This document shows, piece after piece, positions 1 to 8,281 of a stretch of 64,000 nt of DNA (position 1 is its first letter; every line of letters begins with the position of its first letter). Source of the stretch: JBBSEX01 sp038239345. Lineage in GTDB: Bacteria; Acidobacteriota; Terriglobia; Bryobacterales; Bryobacteraceae. Both the position numbers and the translations under genes were made by a program. The stretch spans positions 1-64,000 of the forward strand of contig JBBSEX010000006.1 of NCBI GenBank assembly GCA_038239345.1, written 5' to 3'. Under the pieces are notes generated by a model. It did not search any database and was not told the origin of the DNA. It worked only from the letters and a program-made list of their open reading frames with translations.

Positions 1-126
1 ACGCTTCCGGCGTATACCCAGGTCATTGGCGACCGCGCTTACGCCCTCACCGGCCAACACCCGCTTCACCGCCGAAAGCTTGAACTCAGCCGTGTACTCT
101 CGTTTTTCTTTCTGCTCTTGTGACAC
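1..126 (-). CDS. IS3-family transposase OrfA, N-terminal part (partial)
   Basis: Reading leftward from a GTG at 126-124 gives 42 codons open to the window edge. The segment YTAEFKLSAVKRVL followed by GEGVSAVANDLGI is the typical N-terminal helix-turn-helix (transposase_8 / IS911 OrfA type) that binds the element ends. A good ribosome-binding site, AAAAGGAGAACGA, lies directly upstream of the GTG. OrfA is normally about 90-100 residues and is joined to OrfB by programmed frameshifting; both remaining parts are off the window. The gene is divergent from cdd, so an outward effect of the element on cdd transcription is possible but not shown. Confidence 0.75.
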   Translation of the reverse strand, partial: MSQEQKEKREYTAEFKLSAVKRVLAGEGVSAVANDLGIRRKR

Positions 127-180
127 TCGTTCTCCTTTTGACAACTGTCACCATTTTCTCTGTCTCAGTTTCGGGGTGCA
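1..180 (-). mobile_element. end of an IS3-type insertion sequence, cut by window edge
   Basis: The left edge carries the 5' end of a transposase orfA read leftward. Its upstream DNA ends in a TG-starting stretch (TGCACCCCGAAACTGAGACA on the minus strand, from about 180 leftward) that looks like an IS3-family terminal inverted repeat. A short palindrome, TGACAACTGTCA, lies between this stretch and the start codon (139-150). The opposite end of the element is outside the window, so neither the second inverted repeat nor the target duplication can be seen. The boundary at 180 is inferred. Confidence 0.5.
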
Positions 181-190
181 CTCCAGGTCT

Positions 191-221
191 TTGACCCCGC
201 CCCCCGAGGCCTTGCGATAAT
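191..221 (+). promoter_or_regulatory. candidate promoter for cdd, possibly leaderless
   Basis: TTGACC (191-196) and GATAAT (216-221) are separated by 19 bp, which is longer than ideal. The -10-like box ends only 6 bp before the ATG at 228, so transcription would begin at or next to the start codon. No Shine-Dalgarno is present in between. This is a pattern call only. Confidence 0.35.
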
Positions 222-227
222 ACCTAA

Positions 228-611
228 ATGGATCCGCTCCTCGAAGCCGCGCTCGCAGTTCGCGATTGCGCGCATGCTCCGTTCTCCCGATTTCTGGTCG
301 GCGCGGCGGTGGAAGACGAACATGGAGTGATCCACACCGGCTGTAACGTTGAGAACGCCACCTACGGCCTCACCATCTGCGCCGAGCGTGTCGCGATCTT
401 CAAAGCGATCTCCGAAGGCGCCCGCAAGTTCACCCGAGCCGCCGTCGCCACCGACACTGAGACTCTCGCCCCACCCTGCGGAGCCTGCCGCCAGATTCTC
501 TGGGAGTTCTGCGGCGACATCCCGATTACGCTGGTGAACCTGCACGGTAAGTCCGAAACAGTTCAGCTGAAAGAATTATTCCCAAGGGCCTTCGATGCTT
601 CGTTTCTGTAG
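228..611 (+). CDS. cdd: cytidine deaminase
   Basis: The 127-residue product has the length of a homotetrameric bacterial cytidine deaminase, which hydrolyses cytidine and deoxycytidine to uridine and deoxyuridine in pyrimidine salvage. The zinc site is intact: TICAE gives the ligand Cys51 and proton-shuttling Glu53, and PPCGAC gives Cys84 and Cys87. FSRFLVGAA and GCNVENATYG are the substrate-pocket signatures. The ATG at 228 is the natural start although there is no ribosome-binding site; a -10-like box sits immediately upstream. The last 17 bases overlap the next gene, an exported amidohydrolase/deaminase, which suggests a nucleoside-salvage pair. Confidence 0.93.
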   Translation: MDPLLEAALAVRDCAHAPFSRFLVGAAVEDEHGVIHTGCNVENATYGLTICAERVAIFKAISEGARKFTRAAVATDTETLAPPCGACRQILWEFCGDIPITLVNLHGKSETVQLKELFPRAFDASFL

Positions 612-1968
612 CGCATTTTTTCTTCTGCTCGCCATCGCCGCCGCCGAGCAAGCTGACTCCATCTGGTCCGCCCGCTACGTCATCACGATGGACGCGCGCC
701 GCCGAATCATCGAGAATGGCGCAATCGCGGTCCGCGGGCAACGCATCGTTGGCGTCGGTACGCGTCTGGAAATCGACAAGCAATTTACGGCGAAGCAGCA
801 TCTCGACCGGCCAGCCGCTATCCTCGCTCCGGGGCTGATCAACACCCACACGCATGCCGCCATGTCCTTGCTGCGAGGCATCGCCGACGACATGACTCTG
901 CAGGATTGGCTCACAAAATTCATCTTCCCGGCCGAGGCGAAAAACGTCACAGCCGATTCTGTCCGCTGGGGCACGCGCCTTGCTTGCCTGGAAATGCTTC
1001 TGTCCGGCACCACCACTTACACCGACATGTATTATTTCGAGGACGTCGTTGCCGAAGCCAGCAAGGAAGCGGGCATGCGCGGCGTCCTTGGCGAGACCAT
1101 CATCGGCTTCCCCGCTCCCGATCACAAGACGCCGGAAGAGACTCTCCAGGCAACCGAAAAATTTCTGCAACGCTTCCACAACGATCCGCTGATTGTCCCC
1201 GCCGTGGCGCCGCATTCGATCTACACCGTGCCCGAAAACATCCTGAGAGCTTCGCGTGCCTTAGCCGACAAATACAAAGCGCCGGTCCTGATTCATTTGT
1301 CGGAGACGAAGAAGGAAAATGACGATAGCTTGGCGAAGCGTCACATGTCGCCCGCGCGCTATCTCGATTCCATCGGCTTTTTCGCCGGCCCCACGCTTGG
1401 CGCGCACGGCGTTTGGCTTGATGATGCCGACCGCAAGATTCTGAACGCCCGCCGAGTCGGCCTCTCGCATTGCCCGTCAAGCAATACGAAGCTCGCCAGT
1501 GGCATCGCGCATGTCGATCAAATCTTGCGCGAAGGCATCGCCATGGGCCTGGGTACGGACGGAGTCGCCGGTAGCGGAAACAACACCGACATGATTCGCG
1601 AAATGGATATCGCGGCCAAGATGCAGAAGATCGCCCAAATGGACCCCCGGGCCCTCAACGCGCAAACTGCCTTCGAAATGGCGACCATCACCGGCGCACG
1701 CGCGCTGGGCATGGAACGGGAAATCGGATCACTCGAAGTCGGCAAACGGGCCGACCTTATCACCCTTCGTCTCGACTCGCCCCACGCCACGCCGCTGTAC
1801 GAGATCTACTCGCAGATCGTCTATGCGCTCAATGGATCCGACGTGCGCGACGTCATGATTAATGGAAAGCAAATTGTGCGCGACCGCCAGGTGCTTACGT
1901 TGAATGCAGCGGAAATACTCGCCAAGGCCGCTGAATACCGCACCAAGATCTCGAACTCACTGCAATAG
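595..1968 (+). CDS. exported amidohydrolase, MTA/SAH deaminase-like
   Basis: The product is a 457-residue metal-dependent amidohydrolase of the TrzN/MtaD/SsnA branch, which typically deaminates S-adenosylhomocysteine, methylthioadenosine or related purines. LINTHTHAAM carries the first metal ligands (His85, His87). Later HLSETK, GAHGV, LSHCPSSNTKL and GLGTDGVAGS match the remaining metal and substrate motifs of the family. Unlike most relatives it begins with a hydrophobic leader (residues 1-18, ending around AAAEQA) that looks like a signal peptide, so it may act outside the cytoplasm. AAGGG six bases before the ATG is a fair ribosome-binding site. It overlaps cdd by 17 bp. The exact substrate is unknown. 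Confidence 0.85.
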   Translation: MLRFCSAFFLLLAIAAAEQADSIWSARYVITMDARRRIIENGAIAVRGQRIVGVGTRLEIDKQFTAKQHLDRPAAILAPGLINTHTHAAMSLLRGIADDMTLQDWLTKFIFPAEAKNVTADSVRWGTRLACLEMLLSGTTTYTDMYYFEDVVAEASKEAGMRGVLGETIIGFPAPDHKTPEETLQATEKFLQRFHNDPLIVPAVAPHSIYTVPENILRASRALADKYKAPVLIHLSETKKENDDSLAKRHMSPARYLDSIGFFAGPTLGAHGVWLDDADRKILNARRVGLSHCPSSNTKLASGIAHVDQILREGIAMGLGTDGVAGSGNNTDMIREMDIAAKMQKIAQMDPRALNAQTAFEMATITGARALGMEREIGSLEVGKRADLITLRLDSPHATPLYEIYSQIVYALNGSDVRDVMINGKQIVRDRQVLTLNAAEILAKAAEYRTKISNSLQ

Positions 1969-2132
1969 ACTATTCGCTCGCTCCCGGTACGGTGTAGGGA
2001 TAATCCTCTCCACGGCTCCGGAGAGAAACCAGCCGCTTCCACGACTATGTTGTTTCCAAAAGGAATATCTGGAAGCGTACCGATCACCCGCCGCGGGTGA
2101 AATTTTCTCTCACAGAGGCGAAGAATTTATCT

Positions 2133-2861
2133 ATGAAAATCAACCATTGCACCGTCGCTGTAACGGCGACTCTTTTTCTTGGCTTAGCCGCGCTACCGGC
2201 TCATGCCACCACTGTACTGACCACTGACATCCTGCAATGGAACAGCCTGATCTCGACTCCTGGCGCCACGGTCAACTTCACCAACTTCGGCCTTACGCCC
2301 GGCACCCAGGACACGAGCTACAGCAACTCGACCGGCCTGACCGTCAGCCCCCAAGGCGTGACGTTCATCGGCGTCACCGCTAACGGCGGTTTCGATCTTA
2401 GTCTGGTGAATGCAACCAGTGCGTATAACAACTGGGGCACGGGAACGTTGCTTGCCGGCCCGGCTACGGCAACGGCCGACACTTCCTACATTCAAGTTAA
2501 CTTCAGCGCTCCAGTGACGGCATTCAGCTTTAACGGGATGACGTACGGCTCGGGGAGTCATGAGTTGGTATTCACGCTTTCCACGGGTGAGATTTTCAAC
2601 CACGTCGCGACGAATGTGCTTCCCAGCGCACCCAGTTTCTTCGGCTTCACGTCCGACACGGCGATCAGTTCGCTGCGCATCGCCTCGGTTGAAGCCGGCG
2701 GTAGTAAAGCCCTGATCGACAATCTGATTTTAGCCACCGCGGGCGGTTCCCCGGTTGAACCTCTGCCTTCCGATACACCCGAAGCGATGACGATGCTGCT
2801 CATCGGTTCCGGCCTTGCGTGCTTCCGCTTCGGCCGCCGCTTCCTGCCCCAGGGCATCTAA
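2133..2861 (+). CDS. exported protein with degenerate PEP-CTERM-type tail
   Basis: A signal peptide (residues 1-25, ending PAHA) is followed by about 190 residues rich in Thr, Ser, Gly and Asn with beta-strand character. The C-terminus reads DTPEAMTMLLIGSGLACFRF then GRRF: a short proline motif, a hydrophobic helix and a basic end. That is the layout of PEP-CTERM exosortase substrates, but the usual Pro-Glu-Pro is Pro-Glu-Ala. The start at 2133 is preferred over an upstream in-frame ATG at 2097 because it begins a clean signal peptide and has GAGGCGAAG upstream. No exosortase is in the window. The function is unknown; a surface or matrix protein is likely. Confidence 0.75.
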   Translation: MKINHCTVAVTATLFLGLAALPAHATTVLTTDILQWNSLISTPGATVNFTNFGLTPGTQDTSYSNSTGLTVSPQGVTFIGVTANGGFDLSLVNATSAYNNWGTGTLLAGPATATADTSYIQVNFSAPVTAFSFNGMTYGSGSHELVFTLSTGEIFNHVATNVLPSAPSFFGFTSDTAISSLRIASVEAGGSKALIDNLILATAGGSPVEPLPSDTPEAMTMLLIGSGLACFRFGRRFLPQGI

Positions 2862-2982
2862 AAAGTTTCCTCCGTAACACCCTCGCCGCAGGTCTCGCAG
2901 CAAACGCTAGAGGCCCTGCGGCATATTTAATTTCTCCCCAAACGCCGCCCGCTCATCCCCGCAGCGCTAAAATGGACTCTTC

Positions 2983-3759
2983 ATGTCCACTTTACTCGCC
3001 GGTAAACACGCCCTGATTCTTGGAATAGCCAACCGCTGGAGCCTCGCCTACGCCATCGCCCAGGCATTTCGCCGGGAAGGCGCTGAGTTAACTCTCACCT
3101 ATCAGAACGATCGCCAGAAACTGACCGTCGAAGAGCTGGGTGTGGATTTAGGCGCAGCGCGAATACTCCCCTGCGATGTCTCCAAGGATGAAGAACTGGC
3201 GAAGCTCGCCGATACGCTCAAGGATTCCGGGAAGATCGATACCGTCGTTCACAGTATCGCTTTCGCCAATCGCGATGACCTCAGCCGGCCTTTTGTGGAG
3301 ACCTCACGCGAGGGATACTTACTGGCCCAAGAAGTCAGTGCGTATTCGTTGGTGGCCGTGGCGCGCACTCTTTTGCCACTCATGCCGGGCGGCGGATCGC
3401 TCATGACGCTCAGCTATCTGGGTGCCGTCCGCGTCATCCCCAATTACAACGTGATGGGCGTGGCCAAAGCAGCGCTCGAAGCCTCGGTTCGTTATCTCGC
3501 GGCAAATCTGGGCCCGAATAATATTCGTGTGAATGCGATTTCCGCCGGTCCTGTGAAAACCGCATCGGCCCGCGGGATCAAGGACTTCTCAAAAGTTCTG
3601 GACGGAGTGGCCCAGCATTCTCCGTTGCGCCGCAACACCGATCCGGCTGAAGTCGCCGATACCGCGGTTTTTCTAGCCTCCGATTTGGGACGAGGCGTCA
3701 CCGGGAACGTCATATATGTGGATGCCGGCTTCCAAATCATGGGGCTGCTGGCGGAGTAA
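2983..3759 (+). CDS. fabI: enoyl-[acyl-carrier-protein] reductase (NADH)
   Basis: This 258-residue short-chain dehydrogenase matches FabI, which reduces trans-2-enoyl-ACP in the last step of each fatty-acid elongation cycle. GIANRWSLAYAIA is the FabI-specific cofactor loop, and HSIAFA follows at the expected place. The catalytic pair Tyr155 and Lys162 lies in NYNVMGVAKAALE, with the substrate-positioning Tyr145 ten residues earlier. The ending DAGFQIMG is characteristic. There is no visible Shine-Dalgarno; TAAAAT lies just upstream of the start. The gene stands alone rather than in a fatty-acid cluster. Length and motifs are complete. Confidence 0.95.
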   Translation: MSTLLAGKHALILGIANRWSLAYAIAQAFRREGAELTLTYQNDRQKLTVEELGVDLGAARILPCDVSKDEELAKLADTLKDSGKIDTVVHSIAFANRDDLSRPFVETSREGYLLAQEVSAYSLVAVARTLLPLMPGGGSLMTLSYLGAVRVIPNYNVMGVAKAALEASVRYLAANLGPNNIRVNAISAGPVKTASARGIKDFSKVLDGVAQHSPLRRNTDPAEVADTAVFLASDLGRGVTGNVIYVDAGFQIMGLLAE

Positions 3760-3776
3760 ACAGCTTAAACGCTGTA

Positions 3777-3806
3777 TTGACACGTTTCTAAATCGCTTAC
3801 TATCAT
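3777..3806 (+). promoter_or_regulatory. sigma-70-type promoter of the Gld-like operon
   Basis: A perfect TTGACA (3777-3782) is followed after 18 bp by TATCAT (3801-3806). Transcription would start near 3813, about 20 bases before the ATPase gene at 3833. No other promoter of similar quality is visible before pncA, so it may drive the whole run to about 10182. Confidence 0.6.
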
Positions 3807-3832
3807 GAAGTTTCCATTTTGAGCCAATATCT

Positions 3833-4810
3833 ATGATCAAGGTCGAAGGACTTACCAAGCGATACGCACGCCATCTCGCGGTAGACAACATTTCGTTTGA
3901 AGTCGAAAAAGGCCAAATCGTCGGTTTCCTGGGTCCTAACGGGGCTGGAAAAACCACTACGATGCGCGTTCTCACCTGCTTCATGCCACCTTCATCGGGA
4001 ACGGCGACGGTTGCCGGATTCGATGTTCTGGAACAGCCGATGGAGGTGAAACGGCGAGTGGGTTACTTGCCCGAAACGCCACCCGTTTACCCCGAAATGG
4101 AGGTTGCCGAGTACCTCACATTCGTCGGCCAGTTGAAGGGACTCAGTGGCCCTGGCCTGGACAAGCGGGTGAAGGAAGTCAGTGAGCAATGCGCCGTCGC
4201 CGATGTGGGCAAAAAGTTAATCGGTAAGCTTTCCAAGGGCTATCGCCAGCGTGTCGGATTGGCCCAGGCGATCATCCACAATCCCGATGTCCTGATCCTC
4301 GATGAGCCTACCGCCGGCCTTGACCCGAAGCAGATTATCGAAACGCGGGAGTTGATCAAAGGCCTGGCTGGAAATCATACGATCATTCTCAGCACGCATA
4401 TTCTTCCCGAAGTGGTGGAGACCTGCGAGAAGGTGGTGATCATCGCCAAGGGTAAGTTGGTTGCCGCCGATTCGGTTGAGAATCTGACCAGCCGGCCCAC
4501 CGGCACCGAGCAGGTTTCGATTGAAGTGCAGATTCGCGAAGGCAATGTGGAACCGCAGTTGATACAGCAACGCCTGGAGCAGGTTTCGGGGGTCAGCCGC
4601 GTCATTTTCAAGGAAACGCACGCCGATCGCTCGCACTTTGAAGTGGAAAGTTTGCAAGGCCGCAGCATCCGCGCCGATCTGGCCCGGGCGGTGGTGGAAT
4701 CAGGTTGGAATCTGTTTGAGCTTCACGGATTTGGGCGCAGCCTGGAAGATATTTTTCTCCAGTTGACCGGAGCTCCCGTGGAAGCAGCGAAAGCCGAGGA
4801 AGAAAAGTGA
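3833..4810 (+). CDS. ABC transporter ATP-binding protein, GldA-like
   Basis: The 325-residue cytoplasmic ATPase has all nucleotide-binding motifs: Walker A GPNGAGKT (34-41), ABC signature LSKGY (133-137), Walker B LILDEP (154-159) and the switch His189. A C-terminal extension of about 100 residues carries no nucleotide motif, as in GldA/CcmA-type exporters of the ABC-2 group. It overlaps the permease gene by four bases (GTGA), and GldG-like and DUF4340 genes follow. This gene set is known in gliding Bacteroidota and also occurs in many non-gliding phyla, where the cargo is unknown. Gliding should not be inferred from it alone. Confidence 0.88.
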   Translation: MIKVEGLTKRYARHLAVDNISFEVEKGQIVGFLGPNGAGKTTTMRVLTCFMPPSSGTATVAGFDVLEQPMEVKRRVGYLPETPPVYPEMEVAEYLTFVGQLKGLSGPGLDKRVKEVSEQCAVADVGKKLIGKLSKGYRQRVGLAQAIIHNPDVLILDEPTAGLDPKQIIETRELIKGLAGNHTIILSTHILPEVVETCEKVVIIAKGKLVAADSVENLTSRPTGTEQVSIEVQIREGNVEPQLIQQRLEQVSGVSRVIFKETHADRSHFEVESLQGRSIRADLARAVVESGWNLFELHGFGRSLEDIFLQLTGAPVEAAKAEEEK

Positions 4811-5571
4811 AGATCATCTGGGTTATCTGCAAAAAAGAATTGAACAGCTATTTCCGCTCGCCAATCGCCTATCTTGTGATGACGTTTTTCGCGATCATCG
4901 CCGGCTTCTTCTTCTGGCTCTCGACCGGCTTTTTCGTGAATGCCGGGATGCAGCAGATGATGGGTGGCGGCGGACCGATGAGTGTTAACGAATGGGTGAT
5001 CCGGCCTGTGCTGGGCAACATCAGCGTGATCGGAATGTTCCTTATCCCGATGATCACGATGCGCTTGTTCGCCGAGGAAAATCGCAGCGGCACAATCGAA
5101 CTGCTAGTGACTTCGCCCATCAGCGATTTCGAAATCATCCTCGGCAAATGGTTCGCGGCGCTGATTCTTTACGCCTGCATCCTGGCCATCGCCGGGGTGA
5201 ATTTCCTGGTGTTGTTTGTTTATGGCAAGCCGGATTGGCGTCCCATGTTGGTTGGCTTCCTCGGCCTGCTTCTGCAGGGTGGCGTGATGCTCGCCATCGG
5301 CGCTTTCATCTCCACCACAACCAAGAATCAGATTGTGGCGGGCGTCGCCACTTTCGCTATCAGCCTGTTGCTCTGGGTGATCAACTGGGTTAGTGAGTTC
5401 AGTTCCTCAACCACGGCAAAGGTGGTCGCCTACTTTTCCATGCAGCAACATTACGACTCCTTCGGTAAAGGGGTGATCGACACCAAGGACGTAATTTTCT
5501 ATTTATCGATGATCTTTCTTGGGTTATTTCTCTCGGCGCGATCGCTTGAATCGCTCCGCTGGAGGTCCTAA
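4807..5571 (+). CDS. ABC-2 type permease, GldF-like
   Basis: The 254-residue integral membrane protein has about six hydrophobic segments (near residues 18-42, 64-85, 112-140, 146-168, 175-195 and 227-248). The stretch ITMRLFAEENRSGTIELL is the conserved coupling region of ABC-2 permeases next to the second helix. It starts with GTG overlapping the ATPase stop codon, indicating translational coupling, and its TAA stop overlaps the next ATG (TAATG) with GGAGG just before. It should form the membrane channel of the preceding ATPase. Confidence 0.88.
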   Translation: MKIIWVICKKELNSYFRSPIAYLVMTFFAIIAGFFFWLSTGFFVNAGMQQMMGGGGPMSVNEWVIRPVLGNISVIGMFLIPMITMRLFAEENRSGTIELLVTSPISDFEIILGKWFAALILYACILAIAGVNFLVLFVYGKPDWRPMLVGFLGLLLQGGVMLAIGAFISTTTKNQIVAGVATFAISLLLWVINWVSEFSSSTTAKVVAYFSMQQHYDSFGKGVIDTKDVIFYLSMIFLGLFLSARSLESLRWRS

Positions 5572-6953
5572 TGAATACCTCCTGGATGAAGACCCGGCAA
5601 ACCAAATACGGCTCCTACGCGGCGGTTTATATCATCGTGGTCGTGGCCGTTCTGGTGATGGCGAATTTCCTCGCCAACCGCTACAGCAAGAGTTACGACA
5701 GCACCGCGAACAAGCGCTTCAGTCTTTCCGATCAAACGGAGAAGGTTGTCAGGAATCTGAAGCAGGATGTAAGAATCAACTATTTCGATAAGCCTGAGGG
5801 GTTTAATCGCGGGCGTGATCTGTTGGGCCGGTATGAAAGCCTTTCGCCGAAGCTGAAGGTGGATTACATCGATTTGGATAAGCGTTCGCAACTGGCTGCG
5901 TCGCTTGGAGTGCGCAGCGCGGGAACGGCGATCGTCGAAGTCGGCAACAAGCACGAAGAAGCGAAGATGCTAACCGAAGAAGAGGTAACCAGCGCTCTGA
6001 TCCGCGGTTTGAAGACCAGCGACAAGTCTGTGTGCTTCACTACGGGGGCGGGCGAAAATGGCGTCAATGAAAGTGACCCGGAGAGCGCGGCGGAATTCAA
6101 AGCCGGCGTGGAGAGAAGCAATTACAAGACGCAAGTTCTAAATCTTGTGAGCAAGGCGGAGATCCCGAAGGAATGCACGGTGGTGATCGTCGGCGGTCCG
6201 CGGGCGGACATGCTGGCGCCATCCGTCAATGCGCTGAAGGCCTACGTCGAAGGCGGTGGACGGGCGCTGTTTATGTTGGACCCGCCATTGAAAATCGGCA
6301 AGGAACAGATTGCCGACAACGAGGCGCTGGTGGCGATGCTTGCCGGTTGGGGCGTGACGCTTGAAAAAGATATGGTGCTGGATACAAGCGGGATGGGGCA
6401 GCTATTCCAACTCGGGCCCGAGGCGCCCTTGGCCACCACCTACGAAACGCATCCGATCGTTAAGGAAATGCGCCAGATCGCCAGCGTGTTTCCACTTCCG
6501 CGGTCCATCCTAGTGAAGAGCACGGATAAAGTAAATCCGGAAAAATTGTTCGACACTTCCGAGCAAAGCTTCGGCATCACAAATCTTTCGTCAGCCGATG
6601 TCCGCATCGATGAGAAGAGAGATAAGAAGGGTCCGTTCGCTTTAGGCGCGGCCGGCACCTATAAAAATGGCCAGCCCAACAATGAAGGGCGCTTCGTCGT
6701 GGTGGGTTCATCGCGCTGGCTAACCCGCGGTCTGTTCCGCTCCCGCGCCGTAGGCAATCACGATCTTGCCTTGAACATGCTGAACTGGCTGTCTTCCGAT
6801 GAGGATTTAATTTCTATCCGTCCCAAGGATCCCGAAGACCGGCGCATTTCGCTTACCGGCCGTCAGATCAACATGGTTTTGTTGTTCAGCGTATTCCTGC
6901 TGCCGCTGTTGATTGTCATCGCCGGCGTCAGCGTTTGGTGGCGCAGAAGATAA
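5571..6953 (+). CDS. GldG-like ABC exporter auxiliary protein
   Basis: The 460-residue protein has an N-terminal membrane anchor (about residues 18-40), a large soluble part resembling the GldG / ABC-type auxiliary domain, and a C-terminal hydrophobic helix (about 433-455) followed by a WWRRR tail. The anchors would hold the soluble part at the membrane beside the GldF-like permease. GGAGG at 5561 is its ribosome-binding site. It overlaps both neighbours by one base (TAATG at each junction). The molecular role of this family is not established; its constant linkage to the ABC pair supports an accessory or substrate-handling role. Confidence 0.85.
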   Translation: MNTSWMKTRQTKYGSYAAVYIIVVVAVLVMANFLANRYSKSYDSTANKRFSLSDQTEKVVRNLKQDVRINYFDKPEGFNRGRDLLGRYESLSPKLKVDYIDLDKRSQLAASLGVRSAGTAIVEVGNKHEEAKMLTEEEVTSALIRGLKTSDKSVCFTTGAGENGVNESDPESAAEFKAGVERSNYKTQVLNLVSKAEIPKECTVVIVGGPRADMLAPSVNALKAYVEGGGRALFMLDPPLKIGKEQIADNEALVAMLAGWGVTLEKDMVLDTSGMGQLFQLGPEAPLATTYETHPIVKEMRQIASVFPLPRSILVKSTDKVNPEKLFDTSEQSFGITNLSSADVRIDEKRDKKGPFALGAAGTYKNGQPNNEGRFVVVGSSRWLTRGLFRSRAVGNHDLALNMLNWLSSDEDLISIRPKDPEDRRISLTGRQINMVLLFSVFLLPLLIVIAGVSVWWRRR

Positions 6954-8281
6954 TGCAACTCAAAGGGCTGATTGCGGCGGCGGTCGTGATGCTGGCTCTG
7001 GCCGGGGGTGTCTACTGGTCGAACAAACATCCCAAGACAGACGACAAGCCCGCCAGCGCCAAGATCCTTGCCATCCCGGCGGACCAGATCGCCGAATTGG
7101 TTTTTCAGCGGACGGGCGAGCCCGCCACCGTGGTGAAGAGATCGGGAATCAACAAGTGGCGCATCGAAGAACCGAAAAAGCTCGAAGTGGATCCCGATGC
7201 CCTGCGCGGAACGTTGACCACGCTCAATGCGATGAATGCCGATCGCGTTGTGGAAGAAAAGGCCAGCGATCTTTCGGGGTACGGCCTGGTGAATCCGCGC
7301 TTCAGCTTGACCGTCGTCACCAAAGATAAGAAGAGAACAAAAATCCTACTTGGTGACGCAACCGCCGTGGGTGGGAATGTCTTCCTGAAGCTGGATAACG
7401 ACCCGCGGGTGTTCACCGGCATGGCAACTTTCCGCTCAAGCCTGGATGTGACGTGGAAAGAACTACGCGATAAACGGCTCTTAGCTTTCAATCAGGAAAA
7501 GATCAGCCGGGTGGAATTAGAAACGCAGGCGGCGGGTAAGGCGGCGAGTATCGAGTTCGGCAAGGCGGCCACCAACGAATGGCAGATCCTGAAGCCAAGA
7601 ACGTTGCGCGCCGATGGGTTTCAAGTGGACGACCTGATACGAAAATTGCGCGATGTAAAGCTTGATGCCAGCGCGACCGACGAAGATGCGCTGAAGGCTT
7701 TATCGAGTTTCGCCTCGGCCACGCCGGCCGGCACTGCGAAAATCACCGATCCCAGCGGCGTCCATACGATCGAGGTACGCAAGCACAAAGATTATGGCTA
7801 CCTGGCCAAGAGTAGCGGCATCGAAGGGGCCTACAAAATCGGCGACGAGCTTCCCAGGATGTTCGAGAAGACACTGGATGATTTTCGCAATAAGAAGCTT
7901 TTCGATTTCAGTTTTAGTGAGCCATCCAAGCTGGAAATTCACGATGGCGCGCGGCAGGCGTCGTATCAAAAGTCCGCTGAAAAGTGGATGAACGGCGCGA
8001 AAGCAATGGATTCCACCAGCGTCGAAAATCTTGTGGATAAACTTCGCGATGTTTCGGCCGCGAAATTCTCCGACGCTAGCTTCGCCGCTCCGGCTGTAGA
8101 AGTAACGGTGCTGTGGGAAGGCGGAAAGCGATCGGAAAAAGTCCAGTTTGCGAAGGACGGCGAGCATTTTCTGGCCCGGCGGGAGAACGATCCGGCAGTT
8201 TATCAGGTGGATTCAAAAACAGTCGAGGACATCCAAAAGGCTGCGGCGGACATCAAAGAAGAGCCCGCTAAAAAGAAGTGA
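6953..8281 (+). CDS. DUF4340 membrane-anchored protein
   Basis: The 442-residue protein has one N-terminal membrane helix (about residues 4-24) and a long, Lys-rich soluble region with repeated segments of the DUF4340 type. DUF4340 proteins usually follow gldF/gldG-like genes, as here. I chose the ATG at 6953 over an in-frame start at 6935 because it overlaps the upstream stop as TAATG, the same coupling seen at the previous junction, and the membrane helix follows at once. The stop codon abuts the pncB start. No enzymatic motif is visible; a structural partner of the ABC exporter is the best guess. Confidence 0.82.
   Translation: MQLKGLIAAAVVMLALAGGVYWSNKHPKTDDKPASAKILAIPADQIAELVFQRTGEPATVVKRSGINKWRIEEPKKLEVDPDALRGTLTTLNAMNADRVVEEKASDLSGYGLVNPRFSLTVVTKDKKRTKILLGDATAVGGNVFLKLDNDPRVFTGMATFRSSLDVTWKELRDKRLLAFNQEKISRVELETQAAGKAASIEFGKAATNEWQILKPRTLRADGFQVDDLIRKLRDVKLDASATDEDALKALSSFASATPAGTAKITDPSGVHTIEVRKHKDYGYLAKSSGIEGAYKIGDELPRMFEKTLDDFRNKKLFDFSFSEPSKLEIHDGARQASYQKSAEKWMNGAKAMDSTSVENLVDKLRDVSAAKFSDASFAAPAVEVTVLWEGGKRSEKVQFAKDGEHFLARRENDPAVYQVDSKTVEDIQKAAADIKEEPAKKK

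Noticed and set aside
526..1215. 229-residue minus-strand open frame inside cdd/amidohydrolase
   Set aside because: Shadow frame: the plus strand has two complete enzymes with intact active sites.
3833..8281. Reading the GldA/F/G-like genes as proof of gliding motility
   Set aside because: Similar ABC-auxiliary sets occur widely in non-gliding bacteria, and none of the other gliding genes (gldB, gldJ-N, sprA type) is in the window.
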